Below, in pieces: positions 56,799 to 64,000 of a stretch of 64,000 nucleotides of DNA. Every line of letters begins with the position of its first letter. The stretch's first letter is position 1. Position numbers and translations under genes: made by a program. The notes under the pieces are model-generated. The model saw only the letters and a list, made by a program, of their open reading frames with translations, made no database searches and was not told the DNA's origin. Where the stretch lies: NCBI GenBank assembly GCA_018401495.1, contig JAGYJX010000006.1, forward strand, positions 62,001-126,000, written 5' to 3'. The DNA is from Rhodospirillaceae bacterium. GTDB lineage: Bacteria; Pseudomonadota; Alphaproteobacteria; Thalassobaculales; Thalassobaculaceae.

Positions 56799-57557
56799 CT
56801 ACGGCTTCACCGCAACCGCGACGACCTGCCAGCCGAGCCGGCCGGTTGATCGGTTGAGCGCGAACAGCCCGTCGAACACCCGCATCGCGGCCCGGGCGAG
56901 CGGGGCGATGTCGCCGGAGCCGCCCTCGACGTCGGCGATCAGGCGGCGACCGCGGGCGATCACCGTCATCCGGTAGAGGTTGAAGAACGGGAAGCCGGCG
57001 CCGTCCGCCCGCTCGACCGCGAAGCCGGCGCCGGCCAGCAATTCGGAGAGGGAATCCGGCGTGAAGTGCCGGCGGTGGCCGATATGGCGGTCGAACGCCG
57101 ACATCGGGCCGCCCGGCACCGTGACCGCCAGCCGACAGCCGGGCGCCATCCAGGCCGACGCGGCGCGCAGCAGGGCGGCCGGGTCGTCGACATGCTCCAG
57201 CACCTCCGAGCACACCGCGTGGGTGGCCCGGGCGGCGTGACCGGGTTCGGGTTCGGCCCCGGCCAGCAGGTCGACGGCGTGGAAAGCCCCGTCCGGCACC
57301 TTGGCCCGGGCCAGCCGGCAGCCGGTCTCCGACAACTCCAGGCCGAGGATCGTCGCCGCCGGCCAGGCGCGGCGGGCCAGCGCCGCGAAATCGCCCTGAC
57401 CGGAACCGACATCCAGCAGGTGCCGCGGCGCCACCCCGTCCGGCGCCAGCGCCTCCAGCAGCAACCGGTGGCGCCAGCGCTGCGCCGGGTTGTGGGCGGC
57501 GCCGGAATCGTAGCGCGACCAGTGGGAATCCCAGTCGTCGGGATGCGGCGCCGGCAT
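56799..57557 (-). CDS. Class I SAM-dependent methyltransferase
   Basis: 252 residues. Motif I HLLDVGSGQGDFAALARRA, then ILGLELSETGCRLARAKVPDGAF (motif II Glu), AVCSEVLEHVDDPAALLRAASAWMAPGCRLAVTVPGGP and GHRRHFTPDSLSELLAGAGF, the last typical of glycan-biosynthesis methyltransferases. The C-terminus has a hydrophobic end. Follows the epimerase gene by 3 bases on the same strand, so it is probably part of a sugar-modification unit. Intact. Confidence 0.9.
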   Translation of the reverse strand: MPAPHPDDWDSHWSRYDSGAAHNPAQRWRHRLLLEALAPDGVAPRHLLDVGSGQGDFAALARRAWPAATILGLELSETGCRLARAKVPDGAFHAVDLLAGAEPEPGHAARATHAVCSEVLEHVDDPAALLRAASAWMAPGCRLAVTVPGGPMSAFDRHIGHRRHFTPDSLSELLAGAGFAVERADGAGFPFFNLYRMTVIARGRRLIADVEGGSGDIAPLARAAMRVFDGLFALNRSTGRLGWQVVAVAVKP

Positions 57558-57560
57558 CGC

Positions 57561-58560
57561 TCAGCCGGGCTCAGGCAGCGGCACGTTCCCGGCCTCGACG
57601 TCGGCCCGGACCGCCCGCATGGCGTCGGCCATGGCGCCGGCGGTGTCGAAACGGTGGCTCCAGCCGAGCGCGCGGATGCGGTTGGAATCGAGCCGCACAA
57701 CCGGCACGTCGCCCTTCCAGCCGCGGTCGCCGCCGGCGTAGTCGAAGCGCACGGCGTCGGGATCCAGGCCGAGCACCTCGCAGGCCAGCCGGGCGATCTC
57801 GGTCACCGAGATGGCGTCCAGGGTCGAGACGTTGAACACCTGGAAACGTCGGGTCTCGCGGGTGTGGGCGGTCAGCACCGCGTCGACCACGTCGCGGGCG
57901 TGGATGTAGGACTTGCTCTGCCGCCCGTCGCCGAGGATGGCGAGCCGGGTCGGGTCGACCATCAGCCGGCGCACAGAAGTCGTAGCCGACGCCGTGGGTC
58001 TGGCGTGGGCCGACGACGTTGGCGAAGCGGAAGCACAGGCCGGTCATGGCGAACATGTGGGCGTAGGCCGCGATCAGCGCCTCGCCGGCCAGCTTGGATG
58101 CGCCGTAGGTGGAGATCGGCTCCATCGGCGCGTGGTCCTCGTGGATCTCGGTCGATCCGAGATCGCCGTACACCCCGGAGCCGGAGGCGTACAGGATGCG
58201 CGGCACGCCGGCCCGGCGCATCGCCTCGACCACGGTGTTGGTGAGCGCGGTGCCCTCGCGGAAGTCGACCGTGGGATCGCGCATCGCCGCCGCGATGTCG
58301 GGGTTGGAGGCGAGGTGGATGACCACGCCGTGGCCGGCCATGGCGGCGCTCAGCGCGTCCAAATCGCCGACCTCGCCACGCACCACCGCCAGCCGCCGGT
58401 CGCCGGCATGGGCCGCCAAATGCCAGTCGCGGCCGGAGGAGAAGTTGTCGTAGACCGTCACCGCCGCGGTCGCGGGATCGGCCAGCAGGCGGTCGACGAA
58501 GTGGCTGCCGATGAACCCGGCGCCCCCGACCACGACCCAGCGGTGGGCGGTGTCGGTCAC
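57561..58560 (-). CDS. NAD-dependent epimerase/dehydratase (extended SDR), frameshifted
   Basis: About 333 residues. WVVVGGAGFIGSHFVDRLL (NAD-binding GxxGxxG), VIHLASNPDIAAAM, LYASGSGVYGD, and the YxxxK active site as STYGASKLAGEAL. A slip near 57970 leads to the C-terminal part RRLMVDPTRLAILGDGRQSKSYIHARDVVDAV. UDP-glucose 4-epimerase/dTDP-dehydratase type; the sugar is not determined. The GTG start overlaps the glycosyltransferase stop (GTGA). Downstream methyltransferase on the same strand. Confidence 0.9.
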
Positions 58561-59800
58561 GGCCGCGACCGCTCGGCGGCGAGCAGGGCCGTGGCGTGCA
58601 GCACCAGCGTGTTCACGAACACCAGGAACGCGAACGCCACCGCCATCAGCCCGACGATCGCCCGATGGTTGGCGCCGGTCGACGGTTCCGCCAGCGCCAG
58701 GCCGTGGCGCACGTAGTCGGCGACCAGGGGCGCGGCCAGCCCGATGCCGACCACGAACAGGGCGACCGCCGCCAGCACGGTGCGGTCGTAGGGCAGTGCG
58801 GCGAGGATCCGGGCCCGCCGGCGCCCGGAGCGGTCGTAGACGACGCGCGCGATCAGCCCGGTCATCGCCGACTGCAGCCCGACCACAGCCAGCACCAGGC
58901 CGAGCAGCATCCAGTTCAGCGAGAAGGTGACCGGACCCAGCGTCATCGGGCCGGCGATCATCGGCAGGGTCAGCAGCAGGCCGGCGATCAGCATCGCAAC
59001 GCCCGGCATCAGGCAGAAGAAGTCGGCGCCCCACACGAACATGGCGCGCAGGTTGATCCAGGCGGCGTGCCAGGGCGAGAACCAGCCGGCCCGGACGTGG
59101 TGGCTGACCCGGCCGTCGCGGTCCTTGTAGAACCGCACCGGCACCTCGGCGGTCTTCAGCCCCATGTGCACCGACTTCAGCACGATCTCGCTGGCGTACT
59201 CCCAGGACTGCGAGCGCAGATCCATCGCCACCAGCGCCTCGCGGGTCAACCCGCGCATGCCGCAGTGGATGTCGGAAAACCGCGAGCCGTAAATCCGGTT
59301 CAGGATCCAGGTGGTGACCGGCGTGCCGAGATAGCGGTGCAGCCAGGGATTCGATCCCGGCTCCATGTAGCCGCGCTTGCGCGAGCCCATGACGAACTCG
59401 TTGCCTGCCTCGAAGGCCCGCACGAAGTCGGCCAACTCACGGAAATCGTAGGTGCAGTCGGCGTCGCCCATCAGCACCCAACGGCCGCGGATGAACGGTA
59501 TGGCGTCGATGTAGGCCCGCCCGAGGCCGCGCTTCGGCACCTTCAGCACCCGCCCGCCCTTGGCCAGCACGATCTCCGGGGTGCGGTCGGTGGAACTGTC
59601 GACGATCAGGACCTCGCCGGCGACGCCGGCCTTCGCCAAGCCCTCGCGGCACCAGTCCATGAACTCGCCGACCACCCGTTCCTCGTTCAGGGCGGGGACC
59701 ACGATCGACAGCACGGGGCGGCGACGTCGTCGTCCGGCAGGAACAGGGCCTGGTCGTTCGGCCCGGTCTCGGCCGGGGCGCGTCCGGGAATCGCGTTCAA
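58557..59800 (-). CDS. Family 2 glycosyltransferase with C-terminal membrane segments, N-terminus frameshifted
   Basis: About 414 residues. LSIVVPALNEERVVGEFMDWC, EVLIVDSSTDRTPEIV, RGLGRAYIDAIPFIRGRWVLMGDADCTYDF (DxD) and SDIHCGMRGLTREAL are dolichol-phosphate-mannose-synthase/DPM1-like motifs. Four membrane helices follow (FFCLMPGVAMLIAGLLLTL and more). The start is taken as the TTG at 59800 (LNAIPGRAPAETGPNDQ), which is in another frame than the domain and joins it after a slip near 59718. The longer in-frame extension upstream is Arg-rich and unlikely. First gene of the minus-strand unit with the epimerase and methyltransferase. Likely makes a polyprenyl-phosphate sugar for the GT-C-like protein. 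Confidence 0.86.
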
Positions 59801-59906
59801 GTGTCGGTCGCCTCGCCAGTGATCGCTGGTGCCCGCCGGGCGCGCGGACCATACGAAGTTCGCCGGCCGCGAACAAGGCGGGGCGGTTGGTGCGGCGGCG
59901 ACGCCA

Positions 59907-60033
59907 AGGCGGCGGGTGGGCCCCGGGTCGCCGCTACGCGCCGCCCGGGGTGACGACAGTGGGTTGGGGCGTCTATCCCCTGTCGTCACCCCGGAAGCCG
60001 TGGCGAAGCCGCGGCTGTCCGGGGCCCACGTTG
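59907..60033. repeat. Dispersed palindromic repeat, copy 2
   Basis: Left arm 59907-59958 and right arm 59979-60030, with about 20 bases between; GTGGGCCCCGG...CCGGGGTGACGACAG pairs with CTGTCGTCACCCCGG...CCGGGGCCCAC. The first 25 bases are identical to copy 1 (30603). It occupies most of the 323-bp spacer between the divergent glycosyltransferase and methyltransferase genes; nothing else was seen there. Confidence 0.75.
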
Positions 60034-60123
60034 CGACGTAGAGCGAGGCGTGGTCTGCCAACCCGCCCCTGGCCACGCCGCCGCGAAGGCGCTAACCATG
60101 CCCGGCGAATCGAGGGAGGCAGG

Positions 60124-60732
60124 GTGGTGCGCGGCACGTCGTTCGGGCAGGACTGGGTTCCGACGCCGGTCGACCGGTTCGGGATCTGGCTGTCGTCGCG
60201 CCGCATCGAGCGGGCGCTGGCGCCGGTCAGTGGAACCCGGCTGCTCGACATCGGCTCGGGCTTCCACGCGACCACGGCGCGGCGCTTCGTCGGCCGGGCG
60301 GCGGCGGTGACGGTGGTCGACCTCGCCCTGTCCGACGCGCTCAAGGCCGACCCGGCGATCGCGTGCGTCGAGGGCCGTCTGCCGGAGGCGCTCGACGCGA
60401 TCCCGTCCGGCTCGGTCGACCGGGTGGTCTTCAACAACGTCCTGGAGCACCTGTGGGAGCGCCAGCGGGCGCTCGACGCGGTGCACCGGCTGCTGGCCCC
60501 CGGCGGCATCGCCTTCGTCAACGTGCCGAGCTGGTGGGGCAAGGCGGCGCTGGAATTCGCCGCCTTCCGGCTCGGCGTCAGCCCGGCGGCCGAGATGGAC
60601 GACCACAAGATCTACTTCGACCCGCGCGACCTGTGGCCGCTGCTGGTCGCCGCCGGCTTCAAGCCGTCGGCGATCACCTGCCGGCGGCACAAGTTCGGCC
60701 TGAACACCTACGCGGTGTGCCGCAAGGCGTGA
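60124..60732 (+). CDS. Class I SAM-dependent methyltransferase
   Basis: 202 residues. Motif I RLLDIGSGFHATTARRF, AVTVVDLALSDALKADPAIACVEGRL, VVFNNVLEHLWERQRALDAVHRLLAPGGIAFVNVPSWW and the C-terminal RRHKFGLNTYAVCRK. The LEHLWERQ...LAPGG pattern is typical of polysaccharide-locus methyltransferases. GTG at 60124 preceded by GGGAGGCAGG. Methyl acceptor unknown; a sugar or lipid-linked intermediate is likely from context. Stands alone on the + strand. Confidence 0.88.
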   Translation: MVRGTSFGQDWVPTPVDRFGIWLSSRRIERALAPVSGTRLLDIGSGFHATTARRFVGRAAAVTVVDLALSDALKADPAIACVEGRLPEALDAIPSGSVDRVVFNNVLEHLWERQRALDAVHRLLAPGGIAFVNVPSWWGKAALEFAAFRLGVSPAAEMDDHKIYFDPRDLWPLLVAAGFKPSAITCRRHKFGLNTYAVCRKA

Positions 60733-60749
60733 GGGCCACCGGCTGCAGA

Positions 60750-61100
60750 TCAGATGGCGATGACCGTTCGGATCTCGTCGTAGTCGGCGTGCAGCCCGTC
60801 GGCGCCGCGCTCGACCAACCCGACCGACTCCAGCGCGGCCACGTCGGCGTGAACCCGCTTGTAGTCGCGCCCCAGTTCGCGGGCCAACGCCCGCACGCTC
60901 GGTGCGGCGCGCTGGTGCAGATGCCGCAGGATCTCGTGCCGCTTGTCGGTCATGACCGAAGCCAGCCCCGACCACGACACGAAGGTGACGTTGTCCTCCG
61001 CCTCGGCAGCCTCGCCGCGCTCGGCCCTGCGCCAGGCCTCGCCGACCCGACGGGCGGCGTCTTCGAGCGTCCCGCCTACGATGATGTTGCGCTTCGTCAC
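60750..61100 (-). CDS. Antitoxin-like winged-helix protein (TumA/HVO_A0114 type)
   Basis: 116 residues. The N-terminal part is TLEDAARRVGEAWRRAERGEAAEAEDNVTFVSW; the C-terminal winged helix is KRHEILRHLHQRAAPSVRALARELGRDYKRVHADVAALESVGLVER. This layout, found downstream of a DUF6516-type toxin gene, matches the TumA antitoxin/HVO_A0114 group. The GTG start has GGGAGAGG upstream and overlaps the toxin stop (GTGA). By analogy it neutralises the toxin and represses its own promoter. Confidence 0.78.
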   Translation of the reverse strand: MTKRNIIVGGTLEDAARRVGEAWRRAERGEAAEAEDNVTFVSWSGLASVMTDKRHEILRHLHQRAAPSVRALARELGRDYKRVHADVAALESVGLVERGADGLHADYDEIRTVIAI

Positions 61101-61396
61101 GACGACCTCTCCCGGTTCACGTCCGCCAAGAAATCGGCCAGCAGCCGATCGACCGACTCGAAAGCGTAGGGTTCTTCCGACGCCCTGGCGTGGCGATGGT
61201 CTCCCTTGCCGCGCTCGTTGTCGTAACCGACGATCCGTTCGCCATCCACGACATAGACGAGGCGGTATTTGAGGCCGTGCCCGGTCGGAGGCACCGGCTC
61301 CGGCACACGCCACACCACCATCTCGACCAGCCCGCCGTCCGGATAGACGACACGCTCTCGAACGACCAGAACGGCCCTGGGTCTCGCCGGCCTCAT
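61097..61396 (-). CDS. Toxin-like protein of TumE/DUF6516 family
   Basis: 99 residues. AVLVVRERVVYPDGGLVEMVVWRVPEPVPPTGHGLKYRLVYVVDGERIVGYDNERGKGDHRH is the diagnostic DUF6516 core (K(Y/H)RL.Y.......VGYDNE.GKGDHRH), followed by YAFESVDRLLADFLADV. TumE-type toxins precede their antitoxin gene, as here. ATG at 61396. Probably the toxin of a two-gene module; the target is unknown. Lies inside an envelope-glycan region. Confidence 0.82.
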   Translation of the reverse strand: MRPARPRAVLVVRERVVYPDGGLVEMVVWRVPEPVPPTGHGLKYRLVYVVDGERIVGYDNERGKGDHRHARASEEPYAFESVDRLLADFLADVNRERSS

Positions 61397-61460
61397 GCGG
61401 ACGCATCTTGCCACTGTCGTCTGATGGCGTCGAGTGCCATATGGCGAAAATCGCCACCGT

Positions 61461-62383
61461 CTACGCGCCGTCGTGCCGCGCCCCGGACATCCACAGCACG
61501 GCACCCGGCAGCGCCAGCATCAGCACCACCAGCCCGAAGGCGACCGACAGCGACAGCGCGTCGGCGGCCGGTACGCCGAAGCCGGCGAGGGCGGTCACCA
61601 GCGCGCCCTCGCGCACCCCCAGCCGGCGAAGCTGGCGGGCACGACCGCGGCCAGCAGGGCGATCGGCACCACCACGACGATCGCCAGCGGGGCGATCGCC
61701 AGGCCCATGGCGGCGGCCAGCGTCGCCATCGCCGCCATCGACGCGATGTGGCCGGCCAGCGACCAGAGGATCACCGCCAGCACCCGGCCGGGCGGCCAGG
61801 CGGTGGCGCGGGCGTCGTCCAGGATCGCCCGGACCGGACCCGGCATCCGTCGGGCGATGGCGGTGGGCGCCAGCCGCAGCAGCACCAGCACGCCGGCCAG
61901 GCCGACCACCGCCGCGAAGCTCGAGGCGGCGGCGAAGCCGAGCCGCGGCGCCGCCTCCGGCAGCAGCCAGGGCCAAACCGGTGCGGCGAACAGGACCAGC
62001 GTCACCAACCCCCAGAGCCGCTCCAGCAGCACCCCGGAGGTCGCCTTGCCGAGCGTCAGGCCGGCGCGGTTGGCGCCCCAGATCCGCATGGCGTCGCCGC
62101 CGACCGGGGCCGGCAGCACCTGGTTGAAGAACAGCCCGACCAGGCTCAGCCGCAGCAGGGTGGCGAGCGGGAGCGGTGCTGCGATGGCGTGCTGCACGAC
62201 CCCCCAGCGCGCCGCCGTCGCCGGGATCAGCGTCGCCAGCACCAGGGTCGCGGCGATCGCGCCCGGGATGCCGATGGCGCCCAGCCGATCGCGGACCTCG
62301 TTCACGTCGACTTCGGTCGCCAGCCAGCCGAGCAGCCCGAGCGTCACGGCGGCCTTCAGGGCGAGGATCAGGTAGGCCCTCAC
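61461..62383 (-). CDS. LPG-synthase-type membrane protein (UPF0104), frameshifted
   Basis: About 307 residues. Lysylphosphatidylglycerol-synthase transmembrane family: LILALKAAVTLGLLGWLATEVD, RLSLVGLFFNQVLPAPVGGDAMRIW, ATSGVLLERLWGLVTLVL and VVVPIALLAAVVPASFAGWGVREGALV (the last after a slip near 61620). About eight membrane helices. Without an aminoacyl-transferase domain, members are flippase-like and often sit in glycan loci. The GTG at 62383 overlaps the nucleotidyltransferase stop (GTGA), so it is coupled to sugar activation. Confidence 0.88.
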
Positions 62384-63102
62384 GGCGCCGCGACCGTGCC
62401 GTCGGCGATCGCGGCCTCCAGCTCGGCGAGGCCGGCGTGGCTGCCGACCTCCCAGAACCGGGTCGCGACCGGGTGGGCGGCGAGGCCGCCGGCCCGGCTC
62501 AGCCGGTACAATGGTTCGGCGAGGTCCACCGCCTCGCCGGCCGGAATCTGGTCGGCGACGAATCCACGGGTCAGCGCCAGCATTCCGTAGTCGATGTGGT
62601 CGAGGGTCACCTGCGGGTGCCGGCCGCGCTTGTCGTACAGCAGGATGCGGTCGTCGCGGATTGCGACGTTGGAGCCGTCCCAGCGCCCGTCGTTGCGGAA
62701 CACCGTCATCAGCGCCGCCGCCCCCGAGGCGGCCAGCGCCGCCATGACCGGACGCAGGTCGATCGGCAGGTAACTGTCGCCGTAGGTGACCAGGAAGCGC
62801 TCCGCCAGCAGCCCGGCGTCGAGGGCGACCCGCAGCGGCCCGCCGGTGCCGAGCGGCTCCGGCCCGTCCTCGACATAGTCGACGGCGAGGCCGAGGCGCC
62901 GGCCGTCGCCGACGTGGTCGCGGATCCGTTCGCCCAGATGGCCAATCGCGTAGAGGATGCGGGAGGCGCCGCCGGCGCGCAGCAGGGCGAGCTGGCGGTC
63001 GGCGAACGGCCGCCCGGCCACCGGTACCAGGGCCTTCGGCAGGCTGTCGGTCAGCGGCGCCAGCCGGGTCCCTTTGCCGCCGGCCAGGATGACGACTTGC
63101 AT
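62380..63102 (-). CDS. Sugar-1-phosphate nucleotidyltransferase (HddC/RfbA superfamily)
   Basis: 240 residues. MQVVILAGGKGTRLAPLTDSLPKALVPVAGRPF is the NTP-binding signature; EPLGTGGPLRVAL and LVTYGDSYLPIDL (metal-binding D) and WEVGSHAGLAELEAAI are typical. Activates a sugar phosphate to an NDP-sugar. Next to a GHMP kinase of the D-glycero-D-manno-heptose type, it may form GDP- or ADP-linked heptose. ATG start 4 bases after the kinase stop; intact. Confidence 0.92.
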   Translation of the reverse strand: MQVVILAGGKGTRLAPLTDSLPKALVPVAGRPFADRQLALLRAGGASRILYAIGHLGERIRDHVGDGRRLGLAVDYVEDGPEPLGTGGPLRVALDAGLLAERFLVTYGDSYLPIDLRPVMAALAASGAAALMTVFRNDGRWDGSNVAIRDDRILLYDKRGRHPQVTLDHIDYGMLALTRGFVADQIPAGEAVDLAEPLYRLSRAGGLAAHPVATRFWEVGSHAGLAELEAAIADGTVAAP

Positions 63103-63106
63103 GGCG

Positions 63107-64000
63107 TCAGTCCCGGATCACCACGCGGGCGCCGTCGAAGTCGAAGGCGAAGCGCACTTCGCTCAACCCCTCCGCGGTCATCGCCCGGCGCACCCGGTCG
63201 GGATCGTCGGCGTAGAACATCAGGAAGCCGCCACCGCCGGCGCCCACCAGCTTGCCGCCGATGGCGCCGTGGTTGCGCGCGATCGCGTACAGGGCGTCGA
63301 TGCGCGGGTTTGACATGCCGCCGGAGCGCGCCTGCTTGATGCGCCAGTGCTCGTCCATGATCCGACCGAAGGCCGGGGCGTCGCCGGCTTCCAGCGCGAA
63401 GCGGATGCGGCCGCCGAGATCCTTGATGGCGTGCAGGTTGTCGACCATCGCCGGGTCGTCGGCCTCCAGCCGGGCGCGATGCTCCTTCAACACGTCGTCG
63501 GCGCTGCGCGAGTAGCCGGTGAAGAACAGCAGCAGCCGGCTCTCCAGATCGTGCAGGGTGGCGAGCGGCAGGGCCAGCGGGCTGACGTGGACGTGGCCGT
63601 CGGCGGCGAAGTCGAGACAGGTGATGCCGCCGAACGCCGCGATGTACTGGTCCTGCTTGCCGCCCGAGCCGCCCAGGCGGTCGATCTCGATCTCGCACGC
63701 CTCCTCGGCCAGCGCGTGCGGCGTCACCGGGGCGCGCTTGAAGGCGTAGAGCGCGCGCAGCAGCCCGACCGTGAAGGTCCCGGAGGATCCGAGGCCGGTG
63801 CCGGCCGGGATGTCGGCCATCGACACCAGCTCGATCGCCGGGCCGATGTCGTGGCGGGTCAGCGCCTCGCGGATGATCGGGTGGCGGATCTGGTCGGGCC
63901 GCTCGACCCTTTCCATGTCCGAGTACTTCACGAAGTAGTCCGGGCGGAAGGTGCGGTTGAGCGCGATGTAGACGTAGCGGTCGATCGCCGCCGAGATCAC
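63107..64000 (-). CDS. GHMP kinase of HddA type (heptose-7-phosphate 1-kinase-like), 5' end cut by the window
   Basis: The reading frame is open to the right edge, so the start is outside; 297 residues are visible. MADIPAGTGLGSSGTFTVGLLRALYAF contains the GHMP motif (GLGSSG); SGGKQDQYIAAFGGITCL and the C-terminal GGKLVGAGGGGFLMFYADD are the other family motifs, very close to the D-glycero-alpha-D-manno-heptose-7-phosphate kinase subgroup. It would phosphorylate C-1 of a sugar phosphate for the nucleotidyltransferase that follows. First known gene of the minus-strand operon. Confidence 0.92.
   Translation of the reverse strand: MISAAIDRYVYIALNRTFRPDYFVKYSDMERVERPDQIRHPIIREALTRHDIGPAIELVSMADIPAGTGLGSSGTFTVGLLRALYAFKRAPVTPHALAEEACEIEIDRLGGSGGKQDQYIAAFGGITCLDFAADGHVHVSPLALPLATLHDLESRLLLFFTGYSRSADDVLKEHRARLEADDPAMVDNLHAIKDLGGRIRFALEAGDAPAFGRIMDEHWRIKQARSGGMSNPRIDALYAIARNHGAIGGKLVGAGGGGFLMFYADDPDRVRRAMTAEGLSEVRFAFDFDGARVVIRD

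Overview
This window looks like a chromosomal segment of a very GC-rich alphaproteobacterium, probably Rhodospirillales-like. That placement is an inference from gene order and protein style: a ctaD-ctaB-small protein-ctaG-ctaE-DUF983-SURF1 oxidase operon, a DUF4168 protein, a permuted-looking two-component and c-di-GMP repertoire, and a match to the EcfG stress-promoter pattern. No rRNA, tRNA or CRISPR array was recognised. About two dozen otherwise normal genes carry single-base frameshifts, sometimes two that compensate inside one gene. I read these mainly as assembly errors and give each such gene as one locus with the approximate break point.

Layout. 0-4.6 kb: cytochrome aa3 oxidase structural and assembly operon (window starts inside ctaD). 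4.6-11.1 kb: M32 carboxypeptidase, an HTH-citrate synthase fusion, a DUF4168 protein, a 28-residue membrane peptide, a CaCA-type antiporter, a CNNM/CBS protein and a DUF2061-like membrane protein. 11.2-19.0 kb: a lower-GC island bounded by imperfect 39-bp direct repeats that match the 3' end of the neighbouring dehydrogenase gene. It holds a receiver-winged helix regulator, an EAL protein, a solo DHp-like protein, a periplasmic molybdopterin-fold protein, a histidine kinase, a receiver, and two distantly related proteins of an unrecognised family. This is the strongest candidate for an undescribed system.

19-30.6 kb: the DUF1932 dehydrogenase, threonine synthase, an M16 protease, and a likely catabolic group (variant type II dehydroquinase, FAD oxidoreductase, Gfo/Idh/MocA oxidoreductase, TIM-barrel isomerase). 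Then come a methyltransferase, an AbrB-type membrane protein, a TauD-type dioxygenase and a nucleotidyltransferase. 30.6-45 kb: a palindromic repeat, a lactonase-like hydrolase, an acetyltransferase, an isomerase with a VIT1-like transporter, a PAS-PAS-HD-GYP phosphodiesterase, gshA, rsmE, a PilZ protein, a DUF188 protein, a PQQ-type sugar dehydrogenase, a hotdog thioesterase, a cupin, allA, a gamma-glutamylcyclotransferase, a redoxin-2OG oxygenase fusion and hemH.

45-52.5 kb: an RTX protein, a DMT transporter, a hydantoinase A/B pair, a DUF3185 protein, an OmpA protein and a glycine-zipper lipoprotein with an EcfG-like promoter. 52.6-64 kb: an envelope glycan region with an SGNH protein, a GT-C-like membrane protein, methyltransferases, an epimerase, a family 2 glycosyltransferase, an LPG-synthase-type membrane protein, a sugar-1-phosphate nucleotidyltransferase and a GHMP kinase of HddA type running off the right edge. 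A TumE/TumA-like toxin-antitoxin pair is embedded in it. Many neighbours overlap by four bases (ATGA or GTGA), which marks them as translationally coupled operons.
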